A DNA stretch of 64,000 nt. Source: Cryphonectria parasitica EP155. Its lineage: Eukaryota; Ascomycota; Sordariomycetes; Diaporthales; Cryphonectriaceae. Below, piece by piece: positions 38,378 to 52,600 of this stretch. The translations under genes were made by a program, and so were the position numbers. Numbering within the stretch: the first letter of the stretch is position 1; every line of letters starts with the position of its first letter. Where the stretch lies: positions 2,768,653 through 2,832,652 of the forward strand of contig NW_024468915.1 of the NCBI RefSeq assembly GCF_011745365.1, read 5' to 3'. The notes under the pieces are model-generated. The model saw nothing but the letters and a program-made list of their open reading frames with translations. It ran no database searches and was not told where the DNA came from.

Positions 38378-39290
38378 ACAGCTGGAATGCTTTCTGTATT
38401 CTGCAGAAAACAATACTGTAAAGATTGAGGGAATTTAGATGCTTAAGAAAGATTCAGTTTATAAATAGAGCATATATAAAATCTGTTTTGTAATGAATAA
38501 TAAGAGATTAAGTTAGCTATTCTATGCTATACTAGGATTTCCTTTATTAATAATTCTGCTAATCAATAAAAGCATTTCTAATTAGATATAAGATATTGAT
38601 TAAAGTTTAATATTGAATGATATTATTATAATTCTCAACTTCTATTCCTTATATATATTAATAGTTTCTTATCTTTATCTTTTTATATTCTTTGCTTTTG
38701 GAATAATATAACTAGCAAGCTTTTAATTCAAAGGATTAATATAGCTAGATATATTCAGATAGAGCATACTGATTAGATTATTGCAAGAAATATAAATCTT
38801 ATTAATTATGCTACTTTTCTCTATAGAATATTATTTATCAAAAGCATTTTACTCTATAATTTAACTATAAATCTACATTTAATATAATTAAACTTTCTAC
38901 TACAGCTTATATAAATCTAAGCTATATTAGCTTCTATATAGAATTATTAATTAATATAAGAAATATTAGAAAAAGGAATTTGTTTCTTTGTAATATTAGC
39001 TTGCAAGCTCAATACATCATTTATCAGCTTACAATCAGAACTCATATCACTCCTTCTCTATTCACTCATTTCCCCTTTACAAGAAATCTCAAGCATAATT
39101 CAGAATCCAGATATAATATATAGCTTATTGTATAAGCATAATAGATAAAGAAAATAAAAGAGCTTAGCAGAGAAAAAGAATATGCTTATTTATAAGATAA
39201 ACTTGCTGCTCTTACTAATCCTCACAAACTATAATGCAAACAGCTCTGAGCTATCAGCCTGAACAGCTAAATTCATACTCACTGCATTAT
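38378..39290 (-). other. F2 5' leader, no gene seen
   Basis: AT-rich sequence between the C duplication and the 5' LTR of F2. On the element strand the bases next to the LTR read ATAATGCAGTGAG, which is not a TGG-type tRNA primer site. I see no ORF or structure I can support. Confidence 0.5.
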
Positions 39291-39609
39291 TGAACCAGAA
39301 CTAGAGTGCTATCGCCCTCGAAAGAAAAAGGAACAAACAGCTGCTGAAGCAATGAGCAAGAGCTTATGCAATCCAAGCATGCCTATACAAATAAGAACAG
39401 CAAACTAAAGCTATACGAGCATAAGAATAGAGTGAAAAACCTGTCTTAGATCTGTCCAAAGGATTCAAAATTGAAAAGAAGAAAAAGAATGCTTGATTGT
39501 TGCTTATAGCTAAAGAATTTAAAAAGTGGGTGGTATCCTTTATATGTATGAGAATCCTTGACCCACTATACTCTATGTCCCACGGACTACCACTCTGGCC
39601 ACCACAACA
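39291..39609 (-). repeat. F2 5' LTR (319 bp)
   Basis: Plus strand TGAACCAGAAC...CACAACA. Markedly less mutated than the other F2 LTR in its last 90 bases. ACAT of A resumes at 39610. Confidence 0.92.
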
Positions 39610-41714
39610 ACATACAAAGAGTTAACTATCTCGGATTTATAATTAAGCTAGAATGCATTAAGCTATAGAAAGATAAGATAAAAGCTATTAGAAATTAGCT
39701 AGTTTCCAGGAATATTAGAGAAGTTAGATTTTTTCTCGAATATATCAACTTCTATAAGCAGTTCATTAAGAACTACAGCTAGATTGCATATTCTCTTACA
39801 AATCTCATTAAAAAGAAGCAGCTCTTCAAATGAATTTCCAAAGCATAAGAAGCTTTTAATGAGATCATCAAGCATATTATCTCAGAACTAATTCTGTATA
39901 AAGCAGATCTCTACAAATCCTTTGAAATTGAGATTAATGCATTAGAATATATATTCGGAGAATAACTTAGCTAGCAAAACAATCAAAAGCATCTAAGGAT
40001 TGTAAGTAACTTCTCAAAGAAGTTAAATAGCTCAGAAATTAATTATAAAATCTCTAATTAGAAACTTATAGCAATAATAAAAGCTTTTAAGAAATAGTAA
40101 TATTATCTTATTAGCATATAATATTCAATTATAATTTATTCGAATTATAAGAATCTAATTATATTTATAATAACTAAGATTTTGAATAAGCAATAAATCA
40201 GATAAGCAGAATTCCTCTTACAGTTCGATTTCAAGATTATATATTACAAAAGCTTAGAAAACGAATAAGCAGACGCTTTTAGCAGAAGATTAAACTATTG
40301 AAATGCAGACTCTTTGGATATATAGAATATCTTCATTCAAGATGAATTAGGAAATCTCGTTAATGCATATAAAGAACTGAATACTGCTCTCAGAATCGAA
40401 TCTTCAGAAAGAGATTCAGAATCAATAACTCCGAATAAACAAGATAACTATATTAAGAATATATACAGTATATCAGCATACAGGCATTAGAGAGTTAGAG
40501 CAATCTATAAATGCATTAAAAAATATTGGAATTTATTAGATCTTAGAAAAAGAATTGAGAATATTTTACAATAATGCAATAGCTGCAAGAAGAATAAAGC
40601 AGAAAGATATAAGCTTTACGAATTACTACATTTCTTATCAATATCTATAATTATTTAGCAATTCATTAGTCTAAACTTTATTATCAAGCTACTTCTCTTA
40701 TAAAAACTCTTAATTAAAATGTAATATAATAGCATTTTAATAATAATTTACAAACTAAGCAAATATGCTTATTTTCTTCTCTATAAGAAAAGCAGTATAG
40801 TAGAGAAACTTGCATATGCATTTCTTAGAATAATTATTGCTAATTATAATATGCTAGAAGAAGTAATCTCCAATAGAGATAGAAAGTTCAACTTAAAGTT
40901 TTGAACTTTGCTTATGAAATAGCTCGAAACATACTACAGAATATCTACAGTATTTCACTTATAAACAGATAAACAGATAGAAAGAATAAATCAAATTATT
41001 AAATAGTATCTATAATATTATATTAATTAGAAATAAAATAACTAGATTAATCTATTACTCTTTATACAATTCGCTTATAATAGTGCAGATACAAGTATAA
41101 CAAAGAAATCATTATTCTTTATACTCTATAAATACAATCCAATAGCTTATTATAAAGTATTGCTAAGAGCAGATGCAGAAGCTATAGATAAAAGAATTAA
41201 GAAGATTAAGAAAATTCAGAAGAAACTCTAATTAGAACTGCAATTTGTTCAAGAATGAATAATACAATATGCAAACTCCAAAAGAATTAAGAAACTAATT
41301 CTGCAGAAAGGAAATAAGATCTATTTACTTTGAAAAAACATCAAAACAACCAGATCTAGCAACAAACTCGATTATAAGAAATTGGAATTATTTAAAATCT
41401 TGCAACAGATTTTCCCAATTAATTATGAGTTAGCATTATTTTATAAGATGAGAATATACTCGGTTTTCCATATTTCACTGCTGAAACTAGTAGTATAGGA
41501 AATATTAATAGATAATATAGCAGAAGTGGAAAATAATGAACTAGAATATAAGATAGAAAAGATTCTTAAGCATAGAAGTACAGATAATACAAAGGAATAT
41601 CTCGTTAAATAGAAAGGTTATCTAGCAAGCAAAAATTCTTAGGAACTGCAGAAAAACGTTAAAAATGCTCAGGAAAAAGTAGCTAAATATTGGAAAAGGA
41701 AAACCAGCACCTAA
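39610..41714 (+). pseudogene. A, piece 3: RT end, RNase H, integrase and chromodomain of A
   Basis: Resumes the pol of A immediately after F2 and ends at TAA 41712-41714. It contains the RT thumb and RNase H region, the integrase core with catalytic Asp replaced by Asn (40872-40874), and a chromodomain at about 41510-41650. RIP stops are frequent. The pol TAA shares two bases with the TAG of the antisense gene. Confidence 0.85.
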
Positions 41715-42357
41715 AACAATCGCTTCGCTCTGAAACAAGAATCAGGCGCTGCAGTTTCACTCTCCAGAAGGGAAAGCTAATCAGATATACTAGAATCAAA
41801 AGCTAAGAAACTCTAGTCAATAATCTCAAGATATCCCTAAGACATCAGATGGATCTCCTCTTTACAAAGACTGCAATCCTTCTTATCAGCAAACCTCTCC
41901 AAGGAATTGAAACTATAACAAATCATTTCTGCAGTACATTCCTTCAACAGCTTTCGCTATTTCCGTATATAATCAAGATAAGCCTGCAATGCTAGCAAGG
42001 CTTGTAGAGCAGCAGCATTTGCTAACTCTGCTTCAGCCTTCTTGCTCAAAACTTTGCACTTTTTACGAATCAAATGCTTTGCTAAAGAAGAAAATCAGTA
42101 ATTATGAAGAATATCAAGAAACGAAGAAACCAACTAGCAGAAGCTGAAAAGCAACTAATATTACAGCTTTGATTCAGAGAAATATACTCCTTATAATGAG
42201 AAGAATTTTCAGCAAAACAATAGAAAGCTTTCATCTTTCAATAATAAGCACAAGCAAGCATTTCGATATCAAAAGCAGAAATAAGCTCAGCAAGATAATA
42301 ATGCTCTTGAGTTTTTACTGAATAATTAGAATATAATTTGTTGATTCTATTCAATAT
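41711..42357 (-). pseudogene. A antisense accessory gene
   Basis: Starts at ATA TTG AAT AGA (42355-42357; H has ATG here) and ends at TAG 41711-41713. The Cys cluster register is CX2CX6CX8CX2CX6C as in D and H, but four of six Cys are Tyr. A coiled coil and a Trp-Ser...Leu-Leu-Glu-Ser tail follow. The length of 647 nt needs removal of an intron. A 41-nt GTTTCT...TTTAG segment after the cluster, or a 53-nt version with an upstream donor, would give about 201 codons. This subtype (shared with H) is diverged from those in B/C and D. Confidence 0.6.
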
Positions 42358-42449
42358 CTTGATTAGGAAAGCATAATCATATATGCAAATAACTTGCTAG
42401 AATACTTACGGAAGATCATTAGAAACAACAATCAATAGAAGAAAGATAA

Positions 42450-42913
42450 TATTATAATCCATTCAATATACAGATTATCAGCTAGAATACTTGGAATAAC
42501 TATCCGAAAAAGACAGAAAAAGATTTAATATCTTAAGAACTAAAGCTTATATAAGCAAGGATTAGAATTATAGAATCAGAATAGATCAATAGCTGATCCA
42601 TAGTAATCCGGATCAGTTAAATCATCTAGATGATTCAAGGAATCCAATAATCAATACTACCAACAGAACTGAAGAGCTGGATATATAAGAATACATTCAT
42701 TTCCATTAGATAGATCTTATATATAGCTCTTTAGTTGTTAATCTAAGTATTCAGTCTTCTATACTGAGTAGCTCCAAAGGCAGTAAATACTTGTATCGCT
42801 TATCAGAACTTGTACGGTTCCGTATTCAAGAACTTAATACTTTGATACTGCTCTTATTAGCATAAACCCTTCGTATACTTAGGAATCTTCGGATTGCTGC
42901 AGTGCTCATTACA
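42450..42913 (+). repeat. A 3' LTR (464 bp)
   Basis: TATTATAATCC...CTCATTACA, with TG changed to TA at the start. A polypurine stretch (ATAGAAGAAAGATAA) precedes it. TATAT at 42914-42918 is the right-hand target duplication inside the LTR of D. Same U3 subtype as H. Confidence 0.92.
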
Positions 42914-43150
42914 TATATAAAGGTTTACATTTTCTACTATTAGATGGATTTCCTTTAAATAGTTCTTCAGTTATCAATCTAAGTATTCAGTCTTCTATAC
43001 TGAATAGCTTCAAAAGCAGTGAATACTTGCATTGCTTATTAAGATTTGTACAGTTCTGTATTTAAAGTCTTAATACTTCAATACTGCTCTTATTAGTATA
43101 AACCTTCTCGTATATTTAGGAATCTTCGGATTGCTGCAGTGCTTATTACA
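42914..43150 (+). repeat. D 5' LTR, distal 237 bp
   Basis: R-U5 part of the D LTR, RIP-altered, ending GCTTATTACA. A mutated primer site TTTTAACAACTCTTG follows at 43151. Confidence 0.9.
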
Positions 43151-43209
43151 TTTTAACAACTCTTGTTCAAAAACAGTTCAGTATTATCCCTTAAGCAATA
43201 CGGAATACG

Positions 43210-46200
43210 ATAGCTTCTCCAGGAATCCCTTTGTTCTTATACATTCTTACTTAGAAGGAACTAGTTAATTAGATATACTAGCTTATTCAGCGTATTCAGA
43301 ATCTGCACAAATAATAGCAAGCTTAAAGCGCTACTATTGCTAATTAATAAGCTTAGCTAGCTTAGCAAGCTTAATAAGCGCAGTTCATTTCTATAGCTAT
43401 TAATAGTGCTGAAAAGGTGTATAAGATGAATAAATCCGCTATATATAATAGCAATCAGAAAATGCTGCATGAATTTCTTATCTACTACAAAGCGTATTTC
43501 TTGCATTATGCAACTCAGTTTACTATGAAATCTGAAAAGATTATTCTTATAGAAACTCATTTCGAAAAGAATGCTCTTATTTAATATAAGCCTTCTCTAT
43601 ATAACTACTTGAAGTATTAGAATAATCCTAATATATATATTTAGAGTATTAAGAATATGTTTGATTTCTTTGAAAGCTTTGAGAAAGCTTTTAAAGAAAT
43701 CTTTGGTAATTCTAATGAAGAATATATTACAGCTCAGCAGCTTATGAATCTTAAATAGATTAAGTTAGCTTCTGCTTATACAGTTAGATTCAAGCAGCTC
43801 TTAGCAAGATTTTCATAAAAAGATAAGAATCTTATAGAATACTACTATAAGAGACTTAAGAATGATATTAAGAATGAGATCTCTAAGCAGAATTAGCTAG
43901 AAAACTTTGCAATATTCTCTAACTAAGCAATCTGCATTAATAACTGTTTGTATAAGCAATAAGTAAAGAAGTTTAAGAAGGGAAGAAGCTAGACTTGAAG
44001 ATTTCTAGCTAATATAAGCAAGAAACTTCAAAATAAAAATAGCAGTTGATATAGTAGTATAGCTTAGAGCAATACTATGCATACTAGTTTTATAAAACTC
44101 GATATTACTAATAAGCAGTATAGTAAGAGGAATAGCATTACTTGCTATAATTGCAATAAATAAGAATATATTGTATATAATTGCTATTAATCTTAAAAGA
44201 ATAAATAGCAATTAGTTTAGAAAGAATATTAAATGAATATTGCTTGATAATAGAAATCTAATCAACTGAGCAAAAATATTCTTTCGGAGCAAGTATTGAA
44301 CTCTGTTGATTATAGAAGTTTCAGCTGAATATTCTGCTATAATAATAACTGCTTAATATATCTCTCGAGTAAAAAAGATTTAGAATAGTTTTCTTAGAAA
44401 TCTAGATGCTGCAGATAAATAGCAATAGCAGAATAAAGATGCATGCTTAGCATTTCTATGAGTAGTAACTTGAATTATTTTAATATTATGGAATAAAGCA
44501 TTTAAGTATTGAAAGAAGAGCTTAGCAACAATACTCTTTAATATTCTTTATTGCTTATACTAAGCACTATAATTAGGAATATGAATAAGAAATAATATTC
44601 TCTTAGCTACTAATATGAATATTTAAGCAATATAAAGAATGCTTTTCAAGCAATAAAAGGATTAAGCTAGAGCAAACAACTTAGCAGCCTGCAGAAGCTT
44701 TCTGCAAACAACATACTTAACAAGCTTAAAGAAAGATTTCTCTTTAGTATTGAATGAAATAAGAAAACAATATGAATCGAATATCTCATTTATGAAATAG
44801 AGCTAGAAAAGCTCTTCATCTGCATTCCCTTGCAGAATATTAAAGCATAAGAAGATAAGAACTCTTGAATCAGCTTACTTCACAATTTATATTACGAATT
44901 AGCATGGATTTTCTGCAATTATTATAGCTGCAGAATGTATTTCTTGAAGAAGATATAATATGAATAGTTTTCTATTAGAGAATCAGAACAAATCCTTCAA
45001 GCTATTAAAGAATAGAAATTCTGCTTTAGAAAGATTCTTAATAGATAGCATTACAATGCATACATCAGACTATCAGATAACTGCCTTATACAATATATAA
45101 ATAAGAAAATAAAATAGTAGCAGTATAAGATAATATTCTGTATAATTTATATTAATAATAAAGTTTGCAATTAGTATTAATAGAAGAAAGATTAGAAATA
45201 ATAATAATACAAGCAAAAGCAAGCTAAGAAGCTTGCTTAAGAAGCAATAAAGCAAGCTTAGAAGAATAAGCAGTTCTTAATAAACTTAAAAAAATAGAAT
45301 TGCTTATAAAAAGACTGCAGATAATCAGATTGAAACAGTTTCTATATAAAGTTTCTAGAACAGATTATGCTTATATTAAGTTTAATATATATATTTAAGA
45401 ATATAAATATAGCGCACTATTGAATAATAATGCTTAGAGAAACTTTATATTTCTATATATTATCAATTAAGTATAACTATAATAAAAATGAAAGAAATGC
45501 TTATATACTCTCAGTACTATAGAAGAATAATCTATTGCATATAACTAAGAAGTAATTAATAAGAAGACTGATTATCTATTTATTTTAATTCAAAAATGCA
45601 TAATCAGAGCTTTCTTTAATATTATAAATATAGCACAGTATAAGCTAATTATAAAGCTTCTATAGCTTAAGAAGTACAATTCTCGAATCAATTAAACTAC
45701 TAGCCAGATCTTATAAAAATAAGCTATATTCAGAAAGATAATTATAATTAATAGCGCAGAATTGAAGCTAGTAATTAAAGAATACTCGGGAAAAGAAGCT
45801 TTATATAACTTTATACATACTTTCAAGTTAGCAGAGCTAGCAGTTTAAGGAAAAGAATCTAGTAATAAGCGAATCCAAATAGTATCAGAGTATTAACAGA
45901 TTAGCAAAACAACGGAAGCAAGACTCTCAGCAAGTTAGTCCGCCCCGGAGCAATAAGAACAAGCTTCAGAATGTAGATTGTGAATCTATATGAGAAAAAC
46001 CTTGAAACTAGGCTCTCAAGCGCTTAGTTCAGCTCGGAGCGAATGCTCAAGGCTCTTGAAAACGCTATCAGAAAAGAAGCATACTTAATAGTATCTACTA
46101 TTCCTCCAGATAGCAGAAACAATATAGAAATCAGAACTAATACTTGCAAATATATTATAAGAATATTATAAGTTCAAGAAACTATTTCAGAAAGAATTGA

Positions 46201-48944
46201 ATACAGAATTGCTAGAATATAGCTTATATAATCACAAGATTCTGCTATAAGAAAGGAAATAGCTCAAATTCTTTCTTATTTATAAACTAGATAAAGCATA
46301 ATTAAAAATACTTAAGAAGTATCTCAATAAGAATCTTAAGAAAGAATATATATAATTATTGCAATTATCAGCAGAATACTTCATTCTATTTATATCTAAG
46401 AAAAATAATAAGCTTAAGCTATATATTAATTATAAATAACTCAATAATATTATAATTAAGAATCAATATTCATTACTACTTATTAAGAAATTATAAGATA
46501 AGCTGCAAGAAGTATAATAGTTTATAGTTCTAAATCTAAAAGAAGTTTACAATCTAATCAGAATAAAAGAAAAAGAAGAATGGAAAACTGTTTTCAGAAT
46601 ATGCTATAAATACTACGAATATTTGATTATACTCTTTAGTTTAATAAATACTCTAGCTTTATTTCAGGAAATAATCAATTATATTCTATATAAGTATCTA
46701 AATTAGTTTATTATTGCTTATCTTAATAATATTCTTATTTACTCTCGAATATTGAAAGAATATAAGAAATATATAAGAATAATATTGCAAATGCTTTAGA
46801 ATGCAAAGCTTCTTATAAAGCTTGCAAAGAGTTACTTTCATATACAAAAGATTAACTATCTCGAATTCACAATTAAGCTAGAATGCATTAAGCTACAGAA
46901 AGACAAGATAAAAGCTATTAGGAATTAGCTAGTTCCTAGGAATATTAGGAATATTAAGTCTTTTCTCGAATATATCAACTTTTATAAATAGTTTATTAAG
47001 AACTATAGCTAAATCATATATTCTCTTACAAATCTTACCAAAAGAAATCAGCTCTTCAAATGAATCTCCAAGATATAAGAAGCTTTTAATAAGATTATTA
47101 AGCATATTATTTTAGAGCTAGTTCTATATAAAGCAAATCTCTATAAATCCTTTAAAATTAAGATTAATGCATTAGAATATATATTTAAAGAATAACTTGA
47201 TTAGCAAAACAATTAAGAGCATTTAAGAATTATAAGCAACTTCTTAAAAAAGTTGAATAGCTTAGAAATCAACTATAGAATCCCTAATCAGGAACTTATA
47301 GCAATAGTAAAAGCTTTTAAAGAGTAGTAATACTATTTTATTAGCATGCAATACTTAATCATAGTTTATTCAAATTACAAGAATTTAATTATATTCATAA
47401 TAATTAAGATTTTGAATAAGCAATAAGTTAGATAAGCAGAATTCTTCTTATAGTTCAACTTCAAGATTATGCACTACAAAAGCTCAGAGAATAAGCAAGC
47501 AAATGCTTTCAGCAGAAGATCAGACTATTGAAATACAGATTCCTTGAATATACAAAATATCTTTGCTCAAAACGAGTTGGGAAATCTCATTAATATATAT
47601 AGAGAACTAAATACTGCTCTCAGAATCGGAACCTCAGGAAAAAATCCAGAATTAATAATTCTAAACAAATAAGATAATTATATCAAGAATATATATAATA
47701 TACCTGCATACGAATACTAGGAAATCAGAGCAATTTATGAATATATCAAAAGATATTAGAATCTACTAAGCTTTAGAAAAAGAATTGAAAACATTTTATA
47801 ACAATGCAATAGCTGTAAGAAGAATAAAGCGAAAAGATACAAGCTTTACAAACTACTGCATTCCTTACTAGTATTTATAACTATTTAGCAATTCATCAGT
47901 CTAAACTTTATTATCAAGCTACTTCTCTTATAAGAACTCTTAACTAAGATACAATATAATAGCATTCTAATAATGATTTGCAAACTGAGCAAATATACTT
48001 ATTTTCTTCTTTATAAGGAAAGTAGTATAGCAAAGGAACTTGCATATATATTCCTTAGAATGATTATTGCTAATTATAGCATGCTAGAGAAAGTAATTTC
48101 TAATAGAGATAGAAAGTTTAATTCGAAGTTTTGAACTTCGCTTATGAAATAGCTTGAAACATATTACAGAATATCTACAGCATTTTACTTATAAACAGAT
48201 AAATAGATGAAAAGAATAAATTAAATTGTTAAATAGTACTTATAATACTATATTAATCAGGAACAGAATAACTGAATTGATCTATTATTTCTTATATAGT
48301 TCACTTATAATAGCGTAAATACAAGCATAATAAAGAAATCGCTATTCTTCATACTCTATAAATATAATCTAACAGCTTATTACAAAGCATTGCTAGAAGC
48401 AGATACAGAAGCTGCAAATAAAAGAGTTAAGAAGATTAAGAAAGTTCAAAAGAAATTCTGATTAGAATTATAATTTATTTAAGAACGAATAATGCAGTAT
48501 ACAAACTCCAAAAGAATTAAGGAACTAATCTTACAAAAGGAAGATAAGATCTATCTACTTCAAAAAAATATCAAAATAACTAGATTCAGCAATAAGCTTA
48601 ATTATAAGAAGTTAGAACTATTCAAAATCTTGCAACAGATTTCTCTAATTAACTATGAGTTAGCATTATTTCATAGAATGAGGATATATCCGGTTTTTCA
48701 CATCTTACTGCTGGAATCAGCAGCATAGGAAATACTAACAAATAATACAGCAGAAGTGGAAAATAATGAATCAGAGTATGAAGTAGAGAAGATTCTCAAG
48801 CACAGAAGCATAGACAATACAAGGGAATATCTTGTTAAATGGAAAGATTATTTAGTAAGCGAAAATTCTTGAGAACTGCAGAAAAATGTTAAAAATGCTC
48901 AAGAAAAGGTAGCTGAATATTGGAAAAGGAAAACTAGCATCTAA
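43210..48944 (+). pseudogene. D gag-pol (RIP-inactivated)
   Basis: ATA replaces ATG at 43210-43212. Gag knuckle at 44143-44184 in frame (residues 312-325) with His to Tyr. RT motif YLNN at 46729-46740; integrase catalytic Asp to Asn at 48102-48104; chromodomain at about 48745-48880; TAA at 48942-48944. The distance from gag start to RT is 3519 nt, five less than A and B, so a small deletion lies between. Dense stops throughout. Confidence 0.88.
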
Positions 48945-49659
48945 GACCTCTTCGCTCCGGACCGAGGTCCAGGGGCTTCAGAAACCTCGCTCTCCAGGAA
49001 ACCCGACCAATCCACCACTGCATTCCCCACGTTCAAGGAATTCCAGTCGAAACCTTCAGAGGAAGGACTTACAGGAACAGCAGCGGGCTCTGCGGAAACT
49101 ACAGCCTGCACCTCAGCAGCTACGCGCTCGCGCTCCTCCTTCTCCAAGCTCTCGTTCACCAGCTTTATCCCCTTTTCCTGAAGGAAGCGCTGTTGCTTCT
49201 TCAAACAAGACAAACAATCTAAGGATTCGGAAAGACGAGCTTGAGCATCTGCTAACTCTCGCTGGCATTTCAGCAGATATTCCTTCTTCTCCATCTCTCT
49301 ATCATTCAAACGAACTAATTCATTAGTAATACAGAATACTGAAATAATACTATCAGCAAAAAAAAAAAAAAGAGAAAGAAAAAGAAAGGAAAGAAAAACT
49401 CACGAAAGGATATAAGAACCCAGCCAGCATTACATGAACAACTCTGCTTGGTGCACTGAGAACAACTCTTTATTCTATTAATCATTTTGCATCGCACCCC
49501 TTCTTTCAGATACGATAAATACAGCATAACCTTGTAGCTAGTAGACTCGATGTATGAAAAACGCTCGAGACGATGGAAGTGCAGCTTTGAGAAAGCTACA
49601 GAAGAACCAGAAGCAGAAGAGGATTTGCTAATGCAGGAATTCAAAGTTCTGTTCGACAT
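48941..49659 (-). CDS. D antisense accessory gene, open and spliced
   Basis: The best preserved gene in the window. ATG at 49657-49659, exon 1 to 49404, intron 49403-49315 (89 nt; GTGAGT donor, CTAAT branch-like site, T-rich tract, TTAG acceptor), exon 2 from 49314 to TAG 48941-48943. The exons total 630 nt: 209 codons without a stop, close to the 208 of C. The cluster spans residues 47-76: Y47, Y50, C57, C66, C69, C76 in CX2CX6CX8CX2CX6C spacing, with the first two Cys changed to Tyr (G-to-A). Exon 2 is a coiled coil (Glu/Lys/Arg/Leu, Lys-Lys-Gln-Gln core) ending in the FDWNS...FLESEV tail. The spacing fits the fungal Zn2Cys6 consensus, but the two lost Cys would disable it. GC content is far above that of the adjoining pol. 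Confidence 0.65.
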
Positions 49660-52600
49660 GACGAATTAGGAAGGCATGATTATGCATGCGAATGACTTGC
49701 TAGGATACTTACGGAAGATCGTTAGGAATAACGATCAATAGGAGGGAGATAATGTTATAACCCATTCAATATGCAAATTACTAGCCAGAACATCTAAAAC
49801 AACTGTCCGGAAAGACAGGAAAGAATTCAACATCACAAGGACTAAAGCTTACATAATCAAGAGTTAGGGTTGCGGAAACCTAACCAATCAGACAACAAGA
49901 TAATTACTCGTGATTACTGATGCTCAGTGATCAGTAGTAATTCAGAATAATCAGTGGTAATCTGAAACGATCACCAGCAAGCAAGAACTGAAGGACCAAG
50001 TATATGAAGGTTCACATTTCCTACTATTAGATGGATTTCCTTCAGATAGTTCTTCAGTTGTCAATCTAAGTATTCAGTCTTCTATACTGAGTAGCCCCAA
50101 AGGCAGTGAATACTTGCATCGCTTATTAAGACTTGTACGGTTCTGTATTCAAGATCTTAATACTTCAACACTGCTCTTATTAGCATAAACCTCCTCGTAT
50201 ACTTAGGAATCTTCGGATTGCTGCAGTACTCATTATACTTATAGAGTATTATTATAAGAGATTCAAGAATAATATTAAAAATGAAATCTTCAAGCAGAAT
50301 TAGCTAGAAAACTTTGCAATATTTTCCAATTAAGCTATTCGCATTAACAATTATCTATATGAATAATAAGTAGAGAAGTTCAAAAAGAAAGAAAGCTAGA
50401 CTTAAAGATTTCCAGCTAATACAAGCAAGAAACTCTAAAATAAGAATAGCAATCAATATAGCAGTATAGCTTAGAGCAGTATTATGCATACTAATTCCAT
50501 AAAACTCAATACAGCTAACAAATAGTATAGCAAAAAGAATAATATTACTTGCTATAATTACAATAAACAAAAATATATAGCATGCAACTGCTATTAATTT
50601 CGGAAAAATAAATAGCAATTAGTTTAGAAAGAATGCTAGATGAATATTGCTTGATAATAGAAATCCAATCAACTGAGCAAAAACATTCTCTTAGAGCAAG
50701 TATTGAATTCTATTGATTACAAAAGTCTTAGCTGAATATTCTGCTATAATAATAACTGCTTAATACATTTCTTAAGTAAGGAAGAATCAGAATAATTTCT
50801 TCAGAAGCCTTAGTGCTGCAGATAAATAATAATAGCAGAGCAAGAGTGCATGCTTAGCATTTCTATGAGTAGTAATTCGAACTATTCTGATATTGTAAAA
50901 TAGAGTATCTAAGCGTTGAAAGAAGGATTTAGCAATAATATTCTTTAATATTCTTTATTGCTTATACTAAATATTATAACTAGGAATATGAATAAGAAAT
51001 GATATTCTTTTAGCTATTAGTATAAACATTTAGGTAATATAGAAAATGCTTCTTAAGCAATAAAAGAATCAAGCTAAAGCAAACAATCTAGCAGCTTGCA
51101 GAAGCTTTTTGCGAATAATATGCTTAATAAGCTTAAAGAAAGATTTCCTTTCAGCATTGGATGAAATAAGAAAACAATATGAATTGAATATCTTATTTAT
51201 GAAATAGAGCTAAAGAAGCTCTTTATCTGCATTTCCTTGCAAAATATTAAGATATAAGAAGATAAGAATTCTTAAATCAGCTTACTTTACAATCTATATT
51301 ATGAACTAGTATGAATCTTCTATACTTATTATAGCTGCAGAATGCATTTTTCGGAGAAAATGCAATATAAATAATTCTCTATTAGAGAATCAGAATAAAT
51401 CCTTTAAGCTATTGAAGAATTAGAATTTCGCTTCAGAGAAATTCTTAATAGATAGCATTATAATGCATATATCGAACTACTAAATAACTATTCTATACAA
51501 TATATAAATAAGAAAATAAAATGGTAGCAGTATAAAATGATATTTTATATAATTTATATTAATAATAAGATTTGCAACTAGTATTAATAGAAGAAAGACT
51601 AGAAATAATAATAATATAAGTAAAAGCAAGCTAAGAAGCTTGCTTAAGAAGCAGTGAAGTAAGCTTAGAAGAATAAGCAGTTCTTAATAAATCTAAAAGA
51701 ATAGAATTGCTTGTAAAGGGATTACAGATAATTAAACTAGAATAGTTTCTATATAAAGCTTTCAGAATAGATTATACTTATATCAAGTTTAATATATATA
51801 TTCAAAAATACAAATATAGTATACTATTGAATAGTAGCGCTCAGAAAAACTTTATATCCCTATACATTATTAATTAGATATAATTACAATAAAGATAGAA
51901 GAAATGCTTATATACTCTTAGTATTATAAAAGAATAATCTATTGCATATAACTAAGAAATAATTAATAAGAAGACTGATTATCTATCTATCTTGATTCAA
52001 GAATATATAATCAGAGCTTTCTTTGATATTATAGATATAGTACAGCATAAGCTAATTATGAAACTTTCATAGCTTAAGAAGTATAATTCTCGAATCGATT
52101 GAATTACTAGCTAGATCTTATGAGAATAAGCTATATTCAGAGAAATAGTTATAATTAATAATGTAGAATTGAAGCTAGTAGTTAAAGAATACTTAGGAAA
52201 AGAAGCTTTATATAACTTCTTATATATCTTTAAATTAGCAGAGCTAGCAGTTCAAGGAAAAGAATCTAGTAATAAGCAAATCCAAATAGTGCTAAAGCGC
52301 TAACAGATTAGCAAAACAATAGAAATAAGATTCTTAGCAAGTTGGTTTACTCCGAAGCAATAAGAATAAGCTTCAGAATATGAATTGTGAATCTATATAA
52401 GAAAAATCTCGAAACTAAGCTCTTAAATGCTCAGTTCAGCCTAGAGCGAATGCTTAAGATTCTTGAAAACGCTATTAGAAAAGAAGCATGCTTAATAGTA
52501 TCTACTATTTCTTCAGATAGCAGAAACAGTATAGAAATCAGAATTAATACTTGCAAATATATTACAAGAATATTATAAATTTAAGAAACTATTCCAGAAA

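Larger units (their letters stand above)
19867..39609 (-). mobile_element. F2: full-length family-2 element, nested in A and split by C
   Basis: Two 319-bp LTRs (19867-20185 and 39291-39609) bound the element. ACAT is duplicated at 19863-19866 and 39610-39613, so the TSD is 4 bp. Excluding C and its duplication, F2 is about 12.3 kb, large for a fungal Gypsy element. Order on the minus strand: long leader, gag with zinc knuckle, protease, RT, integrase, an antisense gene, a further sense ORF, 3' LTR. RIP is very heavy. Confidence 0.88.
42914..50237 (+). mobile_element. D: family-1 element carrying A in its 5' LTR
   Basis: The last 237 bp of the 5' LTR (42914-43150), the full internal region and a 485-bp 3' LTR. 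The 237 bp correspond exactly to 50001-50237, so the first 248 bp of the 5' LTR are separated by A and lie off-window. D is inserted in the gag of H: CTTAT at 50238-50242 should be the right-hand duplication. The left 6 kb are heavily mutated by RIP, but 48945-50237 is nearly untouched. Confidence 0.9.
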